A DNA stretch of 64,000 nucleotides from Enchytraeus crypticus (GCA_905160935.1 CAJHZI010000431.1:2871015-2935014); one strand, 5' to 3'; positions 43,825 through 56,250 are shown, counted from the stretch's first letter. Made by a program: numbers and translations. The notes: generated by a model from the letters alone, not told the origin.

Positions 43825-46800
43825 GAGAGAGAGAGAAGAGAGAGACAGAAGAGAGAGAGAGAGAGACAAATGTATCTGACTCAGACAGAGGATAAACTCA
43901 CTAAGTATCGACAGGCACCCAACAGACAGATGATCAACCCACTAAGTATAGACAAGAGCCCAACAAACAGATGATCAACCCACTAAGTATAGACAAGAGC
44001 CCAACAAACAGATGATCAACCCACTAAGTATAGACAAGAGCCCAACAAACAGATGATCAACCCACTAAGTATAGACAAGAGCCCAACAAACAGATGATCA
44101 ACCCACTAAGTATAGACAAGAACCCAACAAACAGATGATCAACCCACTAAGTATAGACAAGAACCCAACAAACAGATGATCAACCCACTAAGTATAGACA
44201 AGAACCCAACAAACAGATGATCAACCCACTAAGTATAGACAAGAACCCAACAAACAGATGATCAACCCACTAAGTATAAACAAGCAACCAATAAACAGAT
44301 GATCAACCCACTAAGTATTGACAAGCACCCAACAGACAGAGGGTCAACCCACTAACTGTCGACAAGCAGAAAGGCAAAGCATGATGATACTATTATCTCA
44401 GACTTCGATGGGTTTGATCTAGAAATCTTTAAGTAACTGAATAAAAGCCAGAGAATCCACTGGCTGGACTGAAGGCTTACAGAGTATATTTTTCCCCTCA
44501 GAGTCTATTATATACTACCGCACTCATACTCATAAATATAAATCCCTCCCAACAGCATGTAAATTCCAACAGCATGTAAATTCCAACAGCATGTAAATTC
44601 CAACAGCATGTAAATTCCAACAGCATGTAAATTCCAACAGCATGTAAATTCCAACAGCATGTAAATTCCAACAATGCCTTTAGTACAACAGCAGAATACT
44701 ACATCAGACTAGGCAAAAAGTATATATGTATATCTCACTTCTTTATTCGTTCTCATCAGACACGTGAAAAACAATACACCATAATAAAAATAAAAATATG
44801 GAAATCTTGAGAAGCAAAGCTAAAAAAAGAGAGCCAACTGCAAAGTTATAAGCAAGTTTAGGTAATAGCTGTAAAGCTATAAACGAGCTTAAATAATAGC
44901 GTAAAAGTTAAAAGCGAGCTTGAGTAATAGTTGCAAAATTATAAAGAGCTTAGGTAACAGCTGCGAATTTATGAGAGACCTTGAGTAATTTTCAATCGTT
45001 AGTTCAAAAATATGGAAAAGCTCATAGTTGTCTTAACAGTATATAAGCGTCTGTTTAGAACTTACATTTGCTTCATTTGATGTGACTCTTTTTCCACGGC
45101 TCTCTCTTTCCGCCTACTTCTATTCCCTCCACTGCATAGACAAAATTCAGATACATATTATATATACATGTATATATTATATATATATATATACATGTAT
45201 ATATATATATACATGTATATATATAATATATATAATACTGATACATATACAAATACGTAGACGCTTCTACAGATCTTAGAACTTCCAGTTGATGCAAATA
45301 TGTTAGTTTCCATAAATTCAAATTTCTGCCCTTGATTGTAGGACAGTTCTACATTAAGAAATCCAGTAAAATCCAGTAGTATAGGAGAATTTAATAGACA
45401 ATGCTGCAGGCGGCACTCTCATAGGTTGACAAAACAAGTACAATGGTACAGATTCATTTACAATTTAGTCATTGGTACCTTTGTAAACCATAGCGTCATT
45501 TAGTGACAGCTTTTGAGATGCCACAAATCAGTTGATGGATCACAAACGGTGCAATATCTTACGAGCTACATGAAGACAGTTCTGCACTCAACTTTCAAGA
45601 ACACTGGCCTGGCACTGATACTTATTTAATTATGTTTCAGGATAAATTTCTTGAACTATAAAATGTTTACAGATGGGATAAAATACACTCTTTAATCACA
45701 CAGAGCCAAAATCGCTATTTAATGGTACTTAATACAACACTTTTTAATGCTATTTAATATAACATCACTCAATAAATAGAGTAGAAAAATTACAAGGCAG
45801 TTACACGTGTCCACTGCAAGTGTTTTCTATCAGACATGATAGAAATAAATAAATAAATAAAAAAATTTCCTTTTAGCGTGCCTTATCCCTATTCGGGGTC
45901 GACACGGAGGGGACTGGATAGGAAATGAAACATTAAGGTCGGCTATCCATCGGAATAATTATAATTTCTTAATAATAATAATTTTATTAATAATTAAATT
46001 AAATTTTAAATAATTAAATTAAATATTATATTATTAAATATTATACATTATTAAATATTATATTATTAAATATTATATTATTATATTATTCTTATTATTA
46101 AATAAAATTATTAATAATAAAATTAAATAAAACTTTATTAAAATTAAACTATTAAAATAAAATAAAATTTTATTAAATAGAGTACAAAAATTACAAGGCA
46201 GTTACGTATGTCCACTGCAAGTGTTTTCTATCAGACATGATAGAAGTAAATAAATAAATAAATTTACTTTTAGCATGCCTTATCTCTATTCGAGGTTGAC
46301 ACGGAGGGGACTGGATAGGAAATGGAACGTTAATGTCGGCTATCCATCGGCCTGACACCACCAAGTGTACGCGGCTAGGTTTTTATTCGCCCCTAGGAAG
46401 AGAAAAACCCGTGTCGTTGCGCAGTCTCGAACCCGCGACCTCTCATTTAAGAGGCGAGCTCTCTACCCACTGCGCCATGAGGCGTTCCCAAATAAATAAA
46501 TTAATAAAATTAATAAATCAAAATTAATCTAATATCTAGACTGCGTTAGAGATAAAATGTACTGTAAAATGTTCCAAGTAGAGTTTGACAAAGCAAAGTA
46601 CAAGTAGAATGGCACAGCGCAGATTTGAGAGCGTATTGATATACCTTGATAGCATGCTTGCCCCATAAGCTCGAGAAAACTGATTCAAATCCCAGTTGGA
46701 CTGTCTCTAACTGTATCTTCGATGTAAAAGGAAAGTCGCCCGATAACTAAGCTTTCTTAGCATTTATAAGTAAACTTAAAAATCTGACACGTTAGTATAT

Positions 46801-49800
46801 TTCTAACTATGACATTAAGAAATATCCATTCTATACCTCTGGTGCTTAGATGAGCTGTGTAGTAGAAGATCTAGAGTAGGTAATGTATCACGTAAAACTC
46901 TCATATCTCCCACCACTGCAGTTTTCTCTCTCTTCTTCCTCTCCCTGGTCTCTCTCTTCTCGCTCTCAAACATATTCATTTCTACACAAACATCAACACA
47001 AAGACTCGAATTATTAACATTAATGCCACAAAGCTAAACAAGCAATCATAATGGCAATGCATGAAAGGAGAAAAGAACTGAATTTAGATTTCAGTTCTAA
47101 TTGATACAAAATTATAAATACAGGAGTTCATATATTAAGCTTCTAAATCATAAAGCTTCATGAGCTATTCTTCTTATTTATTACAGGTATCTATTCTCAT
47201 GGTGTAATGTCCACAGTGGTGCGTGATATTTTTAATTCTTCACTTGCTACTCGTTTTTATAATACCAGATTAGCTAATACTAATTACTTATTTACTGTTA
47301 ACAATTCATTTGGTTATAAATCCTTTAGATATATTGCTTTTCGGTCTGGAATACTATTCCTTTTACCATTCGCAAAGTCCATTCTGTTAATCTTTTTATA
47401 AAACAATATAAAGACTTTTTGTACACAACTTTCTAATTAATTTCACCTTTAGATTTGCTTACTATTTTCACCACTGACTTCTATTTTGATCATTTAACCG
47501 TATTTTACAGTAGCAACTTTATGAGAATCTGCTGTGTTGTAATCTGCATTAATTGGCGTATTATTGTGAGTTGTTGTCTGTGTATGCTTGCTTATGATTG
47601 TGGGCTGTCAACTAGATAGGATTTACTTATCCTCTTTATGACCTGCTTGTATGTGCAATTTTATATTTTGTGCTTTGATGATAATGTCATTAAACATAGT
47701 TCTACTACTGTAGCTATTCATCGACAATGAAAGAAAACTTTAGAATAAGGTCAATTTATATCACAGAATAAATAAATACTTTTATTAAACACTTTTGTTC
47801 CTAAATAAAAAATGAAGGGGTCTTCTATCAAAATAGCATATTTTTAAAATACAGTACTGTATACATTACTATTTACGCAATGTATACGAGAGCTCACAGC
47901 TTTTTTCTAAGGATGTAGATTCTTACTATGGACCCTCATGTAATTTCAGTTGTATTTATCAGGGTCAGTGTGATACATCTCTTATTGGCTTGCAAGCTTA
48001 AAGTTTAGCGTAGGACTTAACAGCAGGGCCAGGGCTCTCAAAAACGACATTAGTTGTTGGCACGTCTTGATTTGAGCATGACATATACTGATCAGATTTC
48101 ATATGATACCTCAGCGTACGGACTATATCCAGGTCTATTTATGTAAGCGCATAATTAAATCACACCAAGGACAATTATTGAAGTACAAACAGCATGCTGA
48201 CAGAGATGCAAAAAGAAGTGACAAACTTTTCATAAAGAGCTCGTGCCGCAGTTGTTTCTTGTCTTTCTTCCTCAGCCCCAATCCTTTTAGAGACTTGCTG
48301 GTGATTGCACTGCGTGTGTCCTCATCACCAGCCACACCACCTCCCAATCTCCTCACCAACTGATCCACGTCTATATTCAGTCTGCCAAACACACCCCCAC
48401 CTCTCACACTCCCCCCGCACACTGATGCTGCCTTGTGTACCACCTGATTGCAGTAGTACCAATCAATCAGAACATGAATCGATGATTTAATACATCTGAT
48501 AAACTACACTTCCATATGTAATTAATAGAGAAAACCAATCAATCCGAACATGAATCGATGATTTAATACATCTGATAAACTACACCTCCATATGTTCCGA
48601 ACATGAAGCGATGATTTAATACATCCGATAAACTACACCTCCATATGTAATTAATAGAGCCAACCAATCAATCAGAACATGAATCGTTGATTTAATACAT
48701 CCAATAAACTACACCTCCATATGTAATTAATAGGGCCAACCAATCAATCAGAACATGAATCGTTGATTTAATACATCCGATAAACTACACCTCCATATGT
48801 AATTAATAGGGCCAACCAATCAATCAGAACATAAAGCATCTATTCAATAAAAGCTAAACAAAGCTAATGTTAACGTTAGTTACCACACTCGAAAGCGATG
48901 TCAGTGATGGGTGTGCCCAGGTTTTGAGCCCCACACATACCGATTCGCAGTCGAATATCTTACCGAAATCGCCACTGGCTTCAGCCAGTAATACAATGTT
49001 AAGAACATGAATTAAATATCCACTCGCCTTAACACACACATCAAGTACCGCCTCCATTAATGACTGTCACATATACGTACAAGGGAAGTTCCAAATGTAA
49101 CAAGAATTTTCTTGCAAAAAAAATTACAGTCAGAAGTAAAAATAAAATATTTGGTAGAACATTGTAGCTCTATGATGCCTATCAAAAATATTTATATTAC
49201 CCTGGATAGTGACATCACTTAGCTGCCTCACCCGCACAGCATGTAATCCACTATTTTGAAAACACATCTCTTCCCACCATAGATTTTTTCATCTTGCCTG
49301 ACTGTTTTTTTTATCACCGGACCGGCACCGTTTAAGATCTTTTTCTTTCTCTTCAGCACATGTTTTTTATAGATCGTTTGGGGTGAATCGATTTGTAGTG
49401 ACATGTGATGGGGGACGTTCCTGATATCATACTTGTATGAGGAAACGGAAGTTAAACCCCTTTATTATTATTATTATTATTATTATTATATTTACAGCGT
49501 CACTTCGACACTACTGATACTAAAAGTAAACAAGGCCCAGCAGCTGTCAAGAGCTTTTTTGATCAGTAAAACAAGGAGGCCAGGCAACTTCTGTAGCGTG
49601 TTATAACTGGCGACGAGACCTAGTCGATTGAGAATAAACAGCAGTGGAGATGTGTCAAGTCACTACCACTGACCTCTGAATATGACTTAATTCAGAAATC
49701 ATACATTATTGAAAAAATATTCTTCTCAAGTTTTTGGCTACACTAAGATTTAGTAGTGGCATATTTAGAATTAGATATAAATTTATATATATATATAGAG

Positions 49801-49925
49801 CATACCGGAAGTGCTGCCACGGCAGTACTGCTGGATTCTTGTACATCCATGTCTGCATCTATTTGGCCCTGTGCCTTTGATGAGGTAGTGTGCAGCTTAG
49901 TTCGCTCTCTTCTTATCTTACCCAT
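43466..49925 (-). CDS. SLX9: SLX9 (FAM207A) ribosome biogenesis protein, 4 exons
   Basis: On the minus strand, exons 49925-49806, 48443-48227, 46981-46837 and 43586-43466 join in phase (0, 1, 2) to 200 codons plus TAG. The protein follows the SLX9 family along its length: MGKIRRERTKLH start; VFGRLNIDVDQLVRRLGG (family N-I/V-F...IDPSALVQKL); LRKKDKKQLRHELFMKK (family LPKKEKMKLRREQWLQK); RKKREKTAVVGDMRVLRDTL (family ...VVVGDLxPLRDAL); FHTILSHPEYKSNPLETIVQ (family F..LLASPAYRASPLVAI). Slx9 proteins are nucleolar factors of pre-40S assembly, needed for ITS1 processing and small-subunit export. A Ser/Arg-rich segment between the VVGD part and the C-terminal motif is shorter than in vertebrates, or an exon was missed in the 3.2-kb intron 3. 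The gene is convergent with the MyRIP-like gene. Confidence 0.88.
43797..43870. repeat. (GA)n tract
   Basis: Imperfect GA repeat on + in SLX9 intron 3. Confidence 0.9.
43905..44370. repeat. ~41-bp minisatellite, about 11 copies
   Basis: Unit acaaacagatgatcaaccca and ctaagtatagacaagaaccc, central copies near identical, in SLX9 intron 3. Confidence 0.92.
44540..44675. repeat. 17-bp minisatellite, about 8 copies
   Basis: Unit ccaacagcatgtaaatt, almost perfect. Confidence 0.92.
45779..46350. repeat. duplicated segment carrying SINE-B 3' ends
   Basis: 45779-45962 and 46180-46350 share gtccactgcaagtgttttct, atcagacatgatagaa and the SINE-B end (ggaggggactggataggaaa). The space between is AT-only sequence built from TTA/AAT repeats. 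Confidence 0.7.
46245..46490 (-). mobile_element. tRNA-derived SINE, family B
   Basis: The minus strand has a perfect A box TGGCGCAGTGGG (46466-46477) and a near-consensus B box (46423-46434, GGGTTCGAGACT), followed by a ~165-bp body and an ATTT-repeat tail. No acceptor stem pairing was found, so it is a SINE and not a tRNA gene. Confidence 0.78.
46837..46981 (-). CDS. SLX9: SLX9 exon 3
   Basis: Acceptor gtttgtgtag, donor gtatag. Encodes ESEKRETRERKKREKTAVVG and DMRVLRDTLPTLDLLL, the basic helix and VVGD block. Confidence 0.88.
47205..47720 (+). mobile_element. non-LTR retrotransposon C-terminal fragment
   Basis: YKSFRYIAFRS then, after a frameshift, WNTIPFTIRKVHSVNLFIKQ: the terminal YGxxSFRY...WNxLPxxIR motif of LINE ORF2. 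It lies in intron 2 of SLX9, opposite in strand. Confidence 0.7.
48227..48443 (-). CDS. SLX9: SLX9 exon 2
   Basis: Acceptor ctgcaatcag. Encodes GGGVFGRLNIDVDQLVRRLG and SKSLKGLGLRKKDKKQLRHE, the two best-conserved N-terminal blocks. The donor (gtttgt) is weak but gives the phase 1 needed by exon 3. Confidence 0.87.
48450..48835. repeat. ~75-90-bp repeats next to SLX9 exon 2
   Basis: Units contain caatcagaacatgaatcgat, gatttaatacatctgataaa and ctacacctccatatg. The array starts about 20 bp from the exon 2 acceptor. Confidence 0.88.
48845..48995 (-). mobile_element. SINE family A
   Basis: cactcgaaagcgatgtcagt, gatgggtgtgcccaggtttt, gaatatcttaccgaaatcgc. Confidence 0.65.
49240..49495 (+). mobile_element. 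LINE 3' UTR and tail
   Basis: Contains the same 3' UTR words as the LINE at 40745 (tcaccgga, cagcacatgt, gaggaaacggaagttaaacc) and a (TTA)n tail. Confidence 0.7.
49806..49925 (-). CDS. SLX9: SLX9 exon 1
   Basis: ATG at 49925 (minus) giving MGKIRRERTKLHTTSSKAQG, a basic N-terminus as in SLX9. It has exactly 40 codons, to AALP and donor gtatgc. Confidence 0.83.
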
Positions 49926-51419
49926 CTCAATACTTGAAAAATGATGTAGAATACTGAAAAATTACTGAAAAATTAACCATCAACTTACATTACTACAAAG
50001 TTGGAGCATTTTTATTTAGTAGTATTACATGAATTATTAACTGAAAGTACTTTTAGAATTTATTACAACAACCAGTAAGTATAATTAAACAAATGTAATA
50101 TAGCCTTTCAAAGACAACAGAGTCATTCAAAGAGCTTTTTGCTTTTAAAAAAGCCTTGAGGTGACCACTGCTCAAGCGTCAACAATTGACAACTTATCTT
50201 TTTAAATGTATGAGGATAGATACATATATAGCAATTCTGATCTCTAAACAAATAGGTTTATAGATTTATTAAATTAATTAGGGATTATAAATACTGGCCT
50301 CATAATTTTATTTCCAGTTATTGCTATCTATTGCTCATCAGTTCAAATCAAAACACCAGAAAGGATTAATGCACTGCTCCAGTGCGACAATTTTGAATTC
50401 AAGGTCGGGCGGTAAGTGCAGACCAAAATAAAGGCCAGTCACCGATTGTTTTAGGTAGGCACTAAAGAGATAAGAAACTTCTATTGTAGAACCTATTGTG
50501 TATGTTAAATGAGAGTCTGGGATTTTCCCTAGTGACTGGAAGTCTAAAAGAGATCTTTAGGGGGTTGTAAGGCCCCAGTTATAGCTCATCATTAACAAAA
50601 TGGATATTTAAAGTGTATTATAATTACTAAATATTTTAAATGAAATTACCAATATCTCCCACAATAACCTGCATGTTGATTCAAAACAAAATTGAATGGT
50701 TGATTAAGCAAAACTGGTAATACCAAGATCCAATGGCCCAATGGGGTACTGAAACTGGAGATTGAGAGATATATACCAAACTAGCGCACTCAACACCACG
50801 ACACCAAAGCTAAATATATAACAAGAGCTTCTTGTTTCTGTCAAATAATAGTACAGATGTTCGGGAAGTGGAGTGATGTCGTTTGAATAATACTACGAAG
50901 CTCATGAGATTATTCTCAATTTAACAGTCCTCGCTATGCATAACAGCAGTAATCTAGTCAGTTTTATTTTCAAAGAATTCTGATATTGGTTATCTTATTT
51001 ATTTTTTAAAATAAATTTTGCTATTTGGATATATTTACTGGATCGGTCCAACACTATTTCAAGTTAATACTAATTTTCTCAAGTTTAATCTCAAATCTGT
51101 AAACACATAAAAATGCACTATGATTATGATTTGACGAAACTATATTTTTAATTTAATTTAATTTAACCTACATTATACTGGTTCAGGAGGCCGCAAGACC
51201 TGTGATATTCTTAACATGCTAGATTACTTTTGTTTATATTTCAAAATATTAACATAACATAACATTACAGAGTCAGGAAGCAATTATACGCTTGTTTAAG
51301 ACTCATCAGGCTCTTAACTAAAACCAATTAATATAAATCAAATCATACAGACTTCATGTCAACATGTAAAATTTATACTTAGCCTATAGATGTATAACAC
51401 TGAACAAGCAATTAGCATC
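49926..51419. other. intergenic, 5' of SLX9
   Basis: The SLX9 promoter should lie just above 49926, but no TATA box or CpG-rich block stands out. No coding sequence recognised. Confidence 0.45.
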
Positions 51420-51715
51420 TAATTTACATGTCCTTATGTTTATCATATTTATTTTTAAAAGCATTCACTGATTCTGCTTCCACAACTTCGCTTGGCAAAC
51501 TATTCCAAGCATTTATAGCTCTCTGACTAAAGAAAATGTTCCTTAAATCTAGTCTACTTCTAAATTTACTAAGTTTATAAATGTGTCCCCTCGTGTTTCT
51601 GTTATTTGATAAATTAAACCAAATACTATGGTTAACTTTGCTGAAGCCTTTGAGTATCTTAAAAACTTCTATTAAATCTCCTCTAGTTCTTCTCTCACTG
51701 AAAGAGGTTATTATG
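51420..51715 (-). mobile_element. LINE reverse transcriptase C-terminal fragment
   Basis: The minus strand encodes SLSERRTRGDLIEVFKILKG, RSRLDLRNIFFSQRAINAWN and SLPSEVVEAESVNAFKNKYD, the conserved ORF2 end of many LINEs. Its frame is intact over this stretch. Confidence 0.82.
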
Positions 51716-51964
51716 TTTATTACACTTACTTATGTTTATTTTATTTTTATTTTTCTATAATTCAATTATAAATTTATATATATATATTTATATATATATA
51801 TAAATTATAATTATAATTCAATTTTTTATTTCTTGAATTTAATAAAAAGAGACATGCTTTATAACTTTAACCGGAAAGTAAATAAACCATGACTGTGAAT
51901 GTGTATAAAAGTTGTTTCAATTTTAAATGAGTGTCAAGATCAATTACTGCTAATAAAAATTCAT

Positions 51965-52180
51965 TTTTATGAAATGAGGAAAGCAACGGGAAACCACCTC
52001 AAAGGCAGTGCTTTTCCCAAGCTGTGAACTACATAAGTTATGGAAAAGGCATGGACTTCGTGAGGGGATTGGCTTGTTGGTCTAAGGGGTGCTCTTGTGG
52101 AGCGAGAAGACAGACTTTGTGTATGAATATGTACATGAACCTGCCACTTGGCAGTGCAGTGAAGAAGATCGTGAAATGTG
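51965..52180 (+). repeat. dispersed repeat family C
   Basis: gaaagcaacgggaaaccacc through ggaaaaggcatggacttcgt to cctgccacttggcagtgcag. Confidence 0.7.
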
Positions 52181-52199
52181 GTGTTAGAAATTGATAGAT

Positions 52200-52380
52200 G
52201 TCAATATATAGTTGATCATTTCACTATCTATCTCTTAGTGCGCTAGCTGCCTACTGGCAGGCCCATGGTTATATAACGTATCCACTCATATCTGTCTTCT
52301 GGTTTCCTAATTATATGAGCATGAAGAGGAAAGCGGAAGACAGAGAAGAGTGGAGGCGTTGTATACTGTGAAGATTTAAG
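52200..52380 (-). repeat. dispersed repeat related to 30060 and 6190
   Basis: Shares ctgcctactggcaggcccat and gaagacagagaagagtggag with 30060-30150. The hairpin ctgcc-tact-ggcag resembles the family C end. Confidence 0.5.
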
Positions 52381-52984
52381 GGATATCCCGGTAGAGAATT
52401 GAGCTAAATTGTTGAGGTGTTTCGATATATTGTACGTGCGCGTCTAAAATCAGAGAACCCATGATCGCCGATCTCTTAATTTGGATCCCGCTTTCTTTAA
52501 CTACGGACTAGGCCCATATCTCATAACATTCTAGTACTATGAACTTTAATTTTGGGTCCACTGAAAAATATTTCAGTGACTATTCGAAAATGTTATGGGA
52601 GTGAGTGGAGGTGGATCAAAAGATAGAGCGGTAGGTATAAATATATATTTGATGCGCAATTTTTCTAATATTACTGTATATTCACAGAAAATATTATTAG
52701 AAAATGTTGGTCCTCCCCGAAACTCAAAGTCCATGTTACGTCAGTTCGTATAGACTATGTTATGTCGCCTTGACTTTTGTTGTAAAAAAAAAAAAAAAAA
52801 GATTAAGAGTTTTTTTAGTCAGAGTCTGATATGCTCTAACTTCTTTTGTGTAGAGTAATTAAGGGTAATTACTAATCTCGGCTAATCGCTAATGATGAGT
52901 TGAAATAATTTTTTTATCAGTTATCAGACGATGTGCGCTGTAATTTACTGTTTGATGAATTCATTTCCTCGATTATTCAGCAGT

Positions 52985-54395
52985 AGATTCCCGGAACTTA
53001 TGGAAAGCGGTTAACACGCTTTTACACAGGTCACCTTCGATCTCTATACCTTCCTTCACTCCCTGTCGAATCACTTCCCAATCGATTTGCCTTGCACTTC
53101 TCCGACAGAATCAATAAACTCAGATCCTCTAGGCCCTATCACTCATACCCCCAACTCAACAACACTATAGTGAGTCACTACATTCAACCAACCAGATCCA
53201 TTCATGAACAGCTCCACAGCTTTACCCCCGTCAACATCGAGGAGATTACGCAAGAAGTCCTATATTCACTCCCTAAGCATTGTGATCTCGATCCTAACCT
53301 ACTTCTCTCTTGAAGAAGTTCATCCATGTTCTCGCGCCCACAATTTCCCGGATTGTCAACCTTTCCTTGTCCACTGGCACATTTCCTCAGTCATTCAAAA
53401 TGTCATTGTCACGAGTCTACTCTTGAAAAAGCCCTCACTGGATAACGAATTACTTTTCAACTACTGACCAATATCCAATCTATCATACCTTTCCAAACTC
53501 ACCGAGAGACTATTTTTTAGTAGACTCTCCACCCATCTCGAAACATATGACATCTTCAATGAACACCGATCGGCATACACCAAAATCTGCTCTTCTGCAG
53601 CTGTTCTTCTCTCAATTTGCAACGTCATCACCAACGCCATATACACTCAGCGTGTCACTGGACTCTGTACGTTTGCTTTCTCTGCGGCCTTCGACGCCAT
53701 AAATCACCTATCGATGCTGCTCTCGTGCAATCCAAACTGGATTCCTTGTTTCTGAATCTCCCAAGCTTTGCGATCAACAGATTGCTGTTCATCAAGAGTT
53801 CCATCGAACGCTTAGTCTTCCGAAGCTCTAAGCACTTCCACGTAACTCCTCTCGAAGTCTCTGCACTGGCTCAAAGTCAGAGAACGAAATGTTTACAAGG
53901 CAGCTTCTCTGACATACACGTCTATCACTACCACGGGCAAACGTTACATGCCCCACTTATTACAAGTTAGACAGCCTTCCTCTATGCGGTCATCTAATAG
54001 GTCCTCTAAGTTAATTAGTCTAGAGCGACCTAGAATTCCTTCTTGAAGCAAGCTTTCCAAGCGCTCTTTCCAGGACACTACTCATCAGATCTGGAATTCT
54101 CTTCCTTCCACTATGCGCTTCCCCTCATTTTCTCCTAATCAACCTTTCCTTCTGTATGAACAGTTTCAGAGACGGTTGAAGGTTTTTCTCTTTTACCACT
54201 CCTATTCAACCATTGCACAGGCACTGAGACCAACACGTAAACTTCCATTCCACTAGTACCCTTCCTTCGACTAAATTCCCGGATTTTGGCTTGCACCGTT
54301 TTTGGACCCCACACTCTGCTCATCGGATTAGATTTTGTACCATAGTGCTCAATGTTGTGAGGGACGACTGTAGCACTCTAATTTTGTTGTTATTG
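52985..54395 (+). mobile_element. degenerate CR1/L2-type LINE
   Basis: Broken frames give FALHFSDRINKLRSSRP, LLKKPSLDNELLFNY followed by PISNLSYLSKLTERLFFSRL, a damaged FSAAFDAI box, and WNSLPSTMRFPSFS with LLYEQFQRRLKVFLF. It is parallel to the element at 40745 but a different subfamily. Many stops and deletions. Confidence 0.8.
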
Positions 54396-54527
54396 TTGGT
54401 GTCATTTGATGCCGTATTAATTTTAATATGAAAATATTCAAATATTAAAATATATGATATTATGATGTAAATATTAATATTATATTATTATATTATACTA
54501 TTATTATGATATTTTAATATGATTTTA

Positions 54528-54577
54528 TTTGACGTCCCTAACATCATCCCTGGATGAGGAAACGGACGTTAAACCTA

Positions 54578-54615
<38 letters not shown>
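54528..54615 (+). mobile_element. LINE 3' tail stub
   Basis: gaggaaacggacgttaaacc followed by (ATT)n, the same 3' end as the LINE at 40745. Confidence 0.75.
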
Positions 54616-54618
<3 letters not shown>

Positions 54619-55298
54619 GAATCTTTGTGATTGCTTAAAGCTGTTTAAAGCAATGGGTAAGCTTCTACAACGCTTACAACCGTTACGCAGGCAGTCCTTG
54701 CTTTTTGAGCCATGCAGTGTTTAATTAGAAGATTGGATCTAATTGTGCTATATATTGATCGACAAGTTAGCGAGGCCGGCTTGCAGATAAATATGAAGGT
54801 GAATTTTTGCATGATTAAATCTGAATGTCATTTGATAATTATTCACGGATGGTATTTTAAAATGAAGCTTAGAGATTATTGGCTAATTTGAAACTAGGCA
54901 TAAGCTAATACTTCTGTTTAAAGTACTAACAATTTAGACTAACATTGCTATAAATCATGCTTTTAGAGATTTCAGGGAGACGGAGATTTCGTGAATAAAG
55001 TTTTGAAACATTCCACTGACAATATGCGCTTTATGCTACTCATGGTTTAAGTTTCAATAGCTTTAAACACGTCAATTTGATGCTTTGGAAACTTTCGAAA
55101 GTGCTGCTATTAATCTGAAAGGAATCAACTGAGTAGTCCGAAACAAATTACGCATCGTGAATTGTGAAGTATTACAATGTATTTTTTTATTAAAGTGTAA
55201 TATTTCTTTGTGCTATCCCAATTTAAAAGTTCGTTTAAAGTAGGTTCTTTTGCATTTGAAAGTATTGTTATTAAAGTTCTAATCCGTTTATGATACTG

Positions 55299-56250
55299 GC
55301 TGGGCTCGCCCTCACTAACATCGCTACCGCGTTATATAACTGACGTTAAAATTAGCTTTTTTAGCTTTTATTCATCGATTTTGGGTAGGGATACAATTAA
55401 AGCTTGCTCCGTTTGTTACGTATTGCGTACCAAAGAAACCCCAGGTGCCAGCCCGGGGGCTGTCCCTGTCCCAGCCCGGGGGCTGTCCCAGCCCGGGGGC
55501 TGTCCCAGCCCGGGGGCTGTCCCAGCCCGGGGGCTGTCCCAGCCCGGGGGCTGTCCCAGCCCGGGGGCTGTCCCTCACTAACATCGCTACCGCGTTAGAT
55601 AACTGACGTTAAAATTAGCTTTTTTAGCTTTTATTCATCGATTTTGGGTAGGGATACAATTAAAGCTTGCTCCATTTGTTACGTATTGCGTACCAAAGAA
55701 ACCCCAGGTACCGCTGTCCCAGCCCGGGGGCTCTCCCAGCCCGGGGGCTCTCCCAGCCCGGGGGCTCTCCCAGCCCGGGGGCTCTCCCAGCCCGGGGGCT
55801 CTCCCAGCCCGGGGACTCTCCCAGCCCGGGGGCTCTCCCAGCCCGGGGGCTCTCCCAGCCCGGGGGCTCTCCCAGCCCGGGGGCTCTCCCAGCCCGGGGC
55901 TCTCCCCAGCCCGGGGGCTCTCCCAGCCCGGGGGGCTCTCCCGCCGGGGGCTCCGGGGGCTCTCCCAGCCCGGGGGCTCTCCCAGCCCGGGGGCTCTCCC
56001 TCCCGGGGGCTCTCCCAGCCCGGGGGCTGTCCCAGGCCCGGGGCTGGGGGCTGTCCCAGCTCGGGGGCTGGGGGGCTGTCCCAGCTCGGGGGCTGGGGGG
56101 TGGGGGGTTGTCCCAGCTTGGGGGCTGTCCCAGCCTGGGGGCTGTCCCAGCCCGAGGGCTGCCCCATCCCGGGGGCTGCCCCACCCCGGGGCTGCGCCAT
56201 CCCGGCCGGGGCCGCCGGGGGCGGGCCTGCCCGGGCAGGCAGTCCACCAG
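55299..56250. repeat. GC-rich 17-bp minisatellite in a duplicated segment
   Basis: 55308-55443 and 55572-55707 are near-identical flanks (actgacgttaaaattagctt, the end of SINE A). Each is followed by a run of ctgtcccagcccggggg or ctctcccagcccggggg units: about 7 in the first block and more than 20 in the second, where units decay to agctcgggggctgggg. Confidence 0.92.

Noticed and set aside
46423-46490. tRNA gene on the minus strand
   Set aside because: A and B boxes are present but the acceptor stem does not pair, and the body continues into a SINE tail.
48854-49057. Minus-strand 67-codon frame as an extra SLX9 exon
   Set aside because: Overlaps a SINE A copy, and the only fitting donor would be a GC site; SLX9 exons 1 and 2 already join in phase 0.
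53092-53970. Host gene made from the several frames in this stretch
   Set aside because: Broken pieces of a LINE reverse transcriptase ORF, matching the element at 40745-42657.
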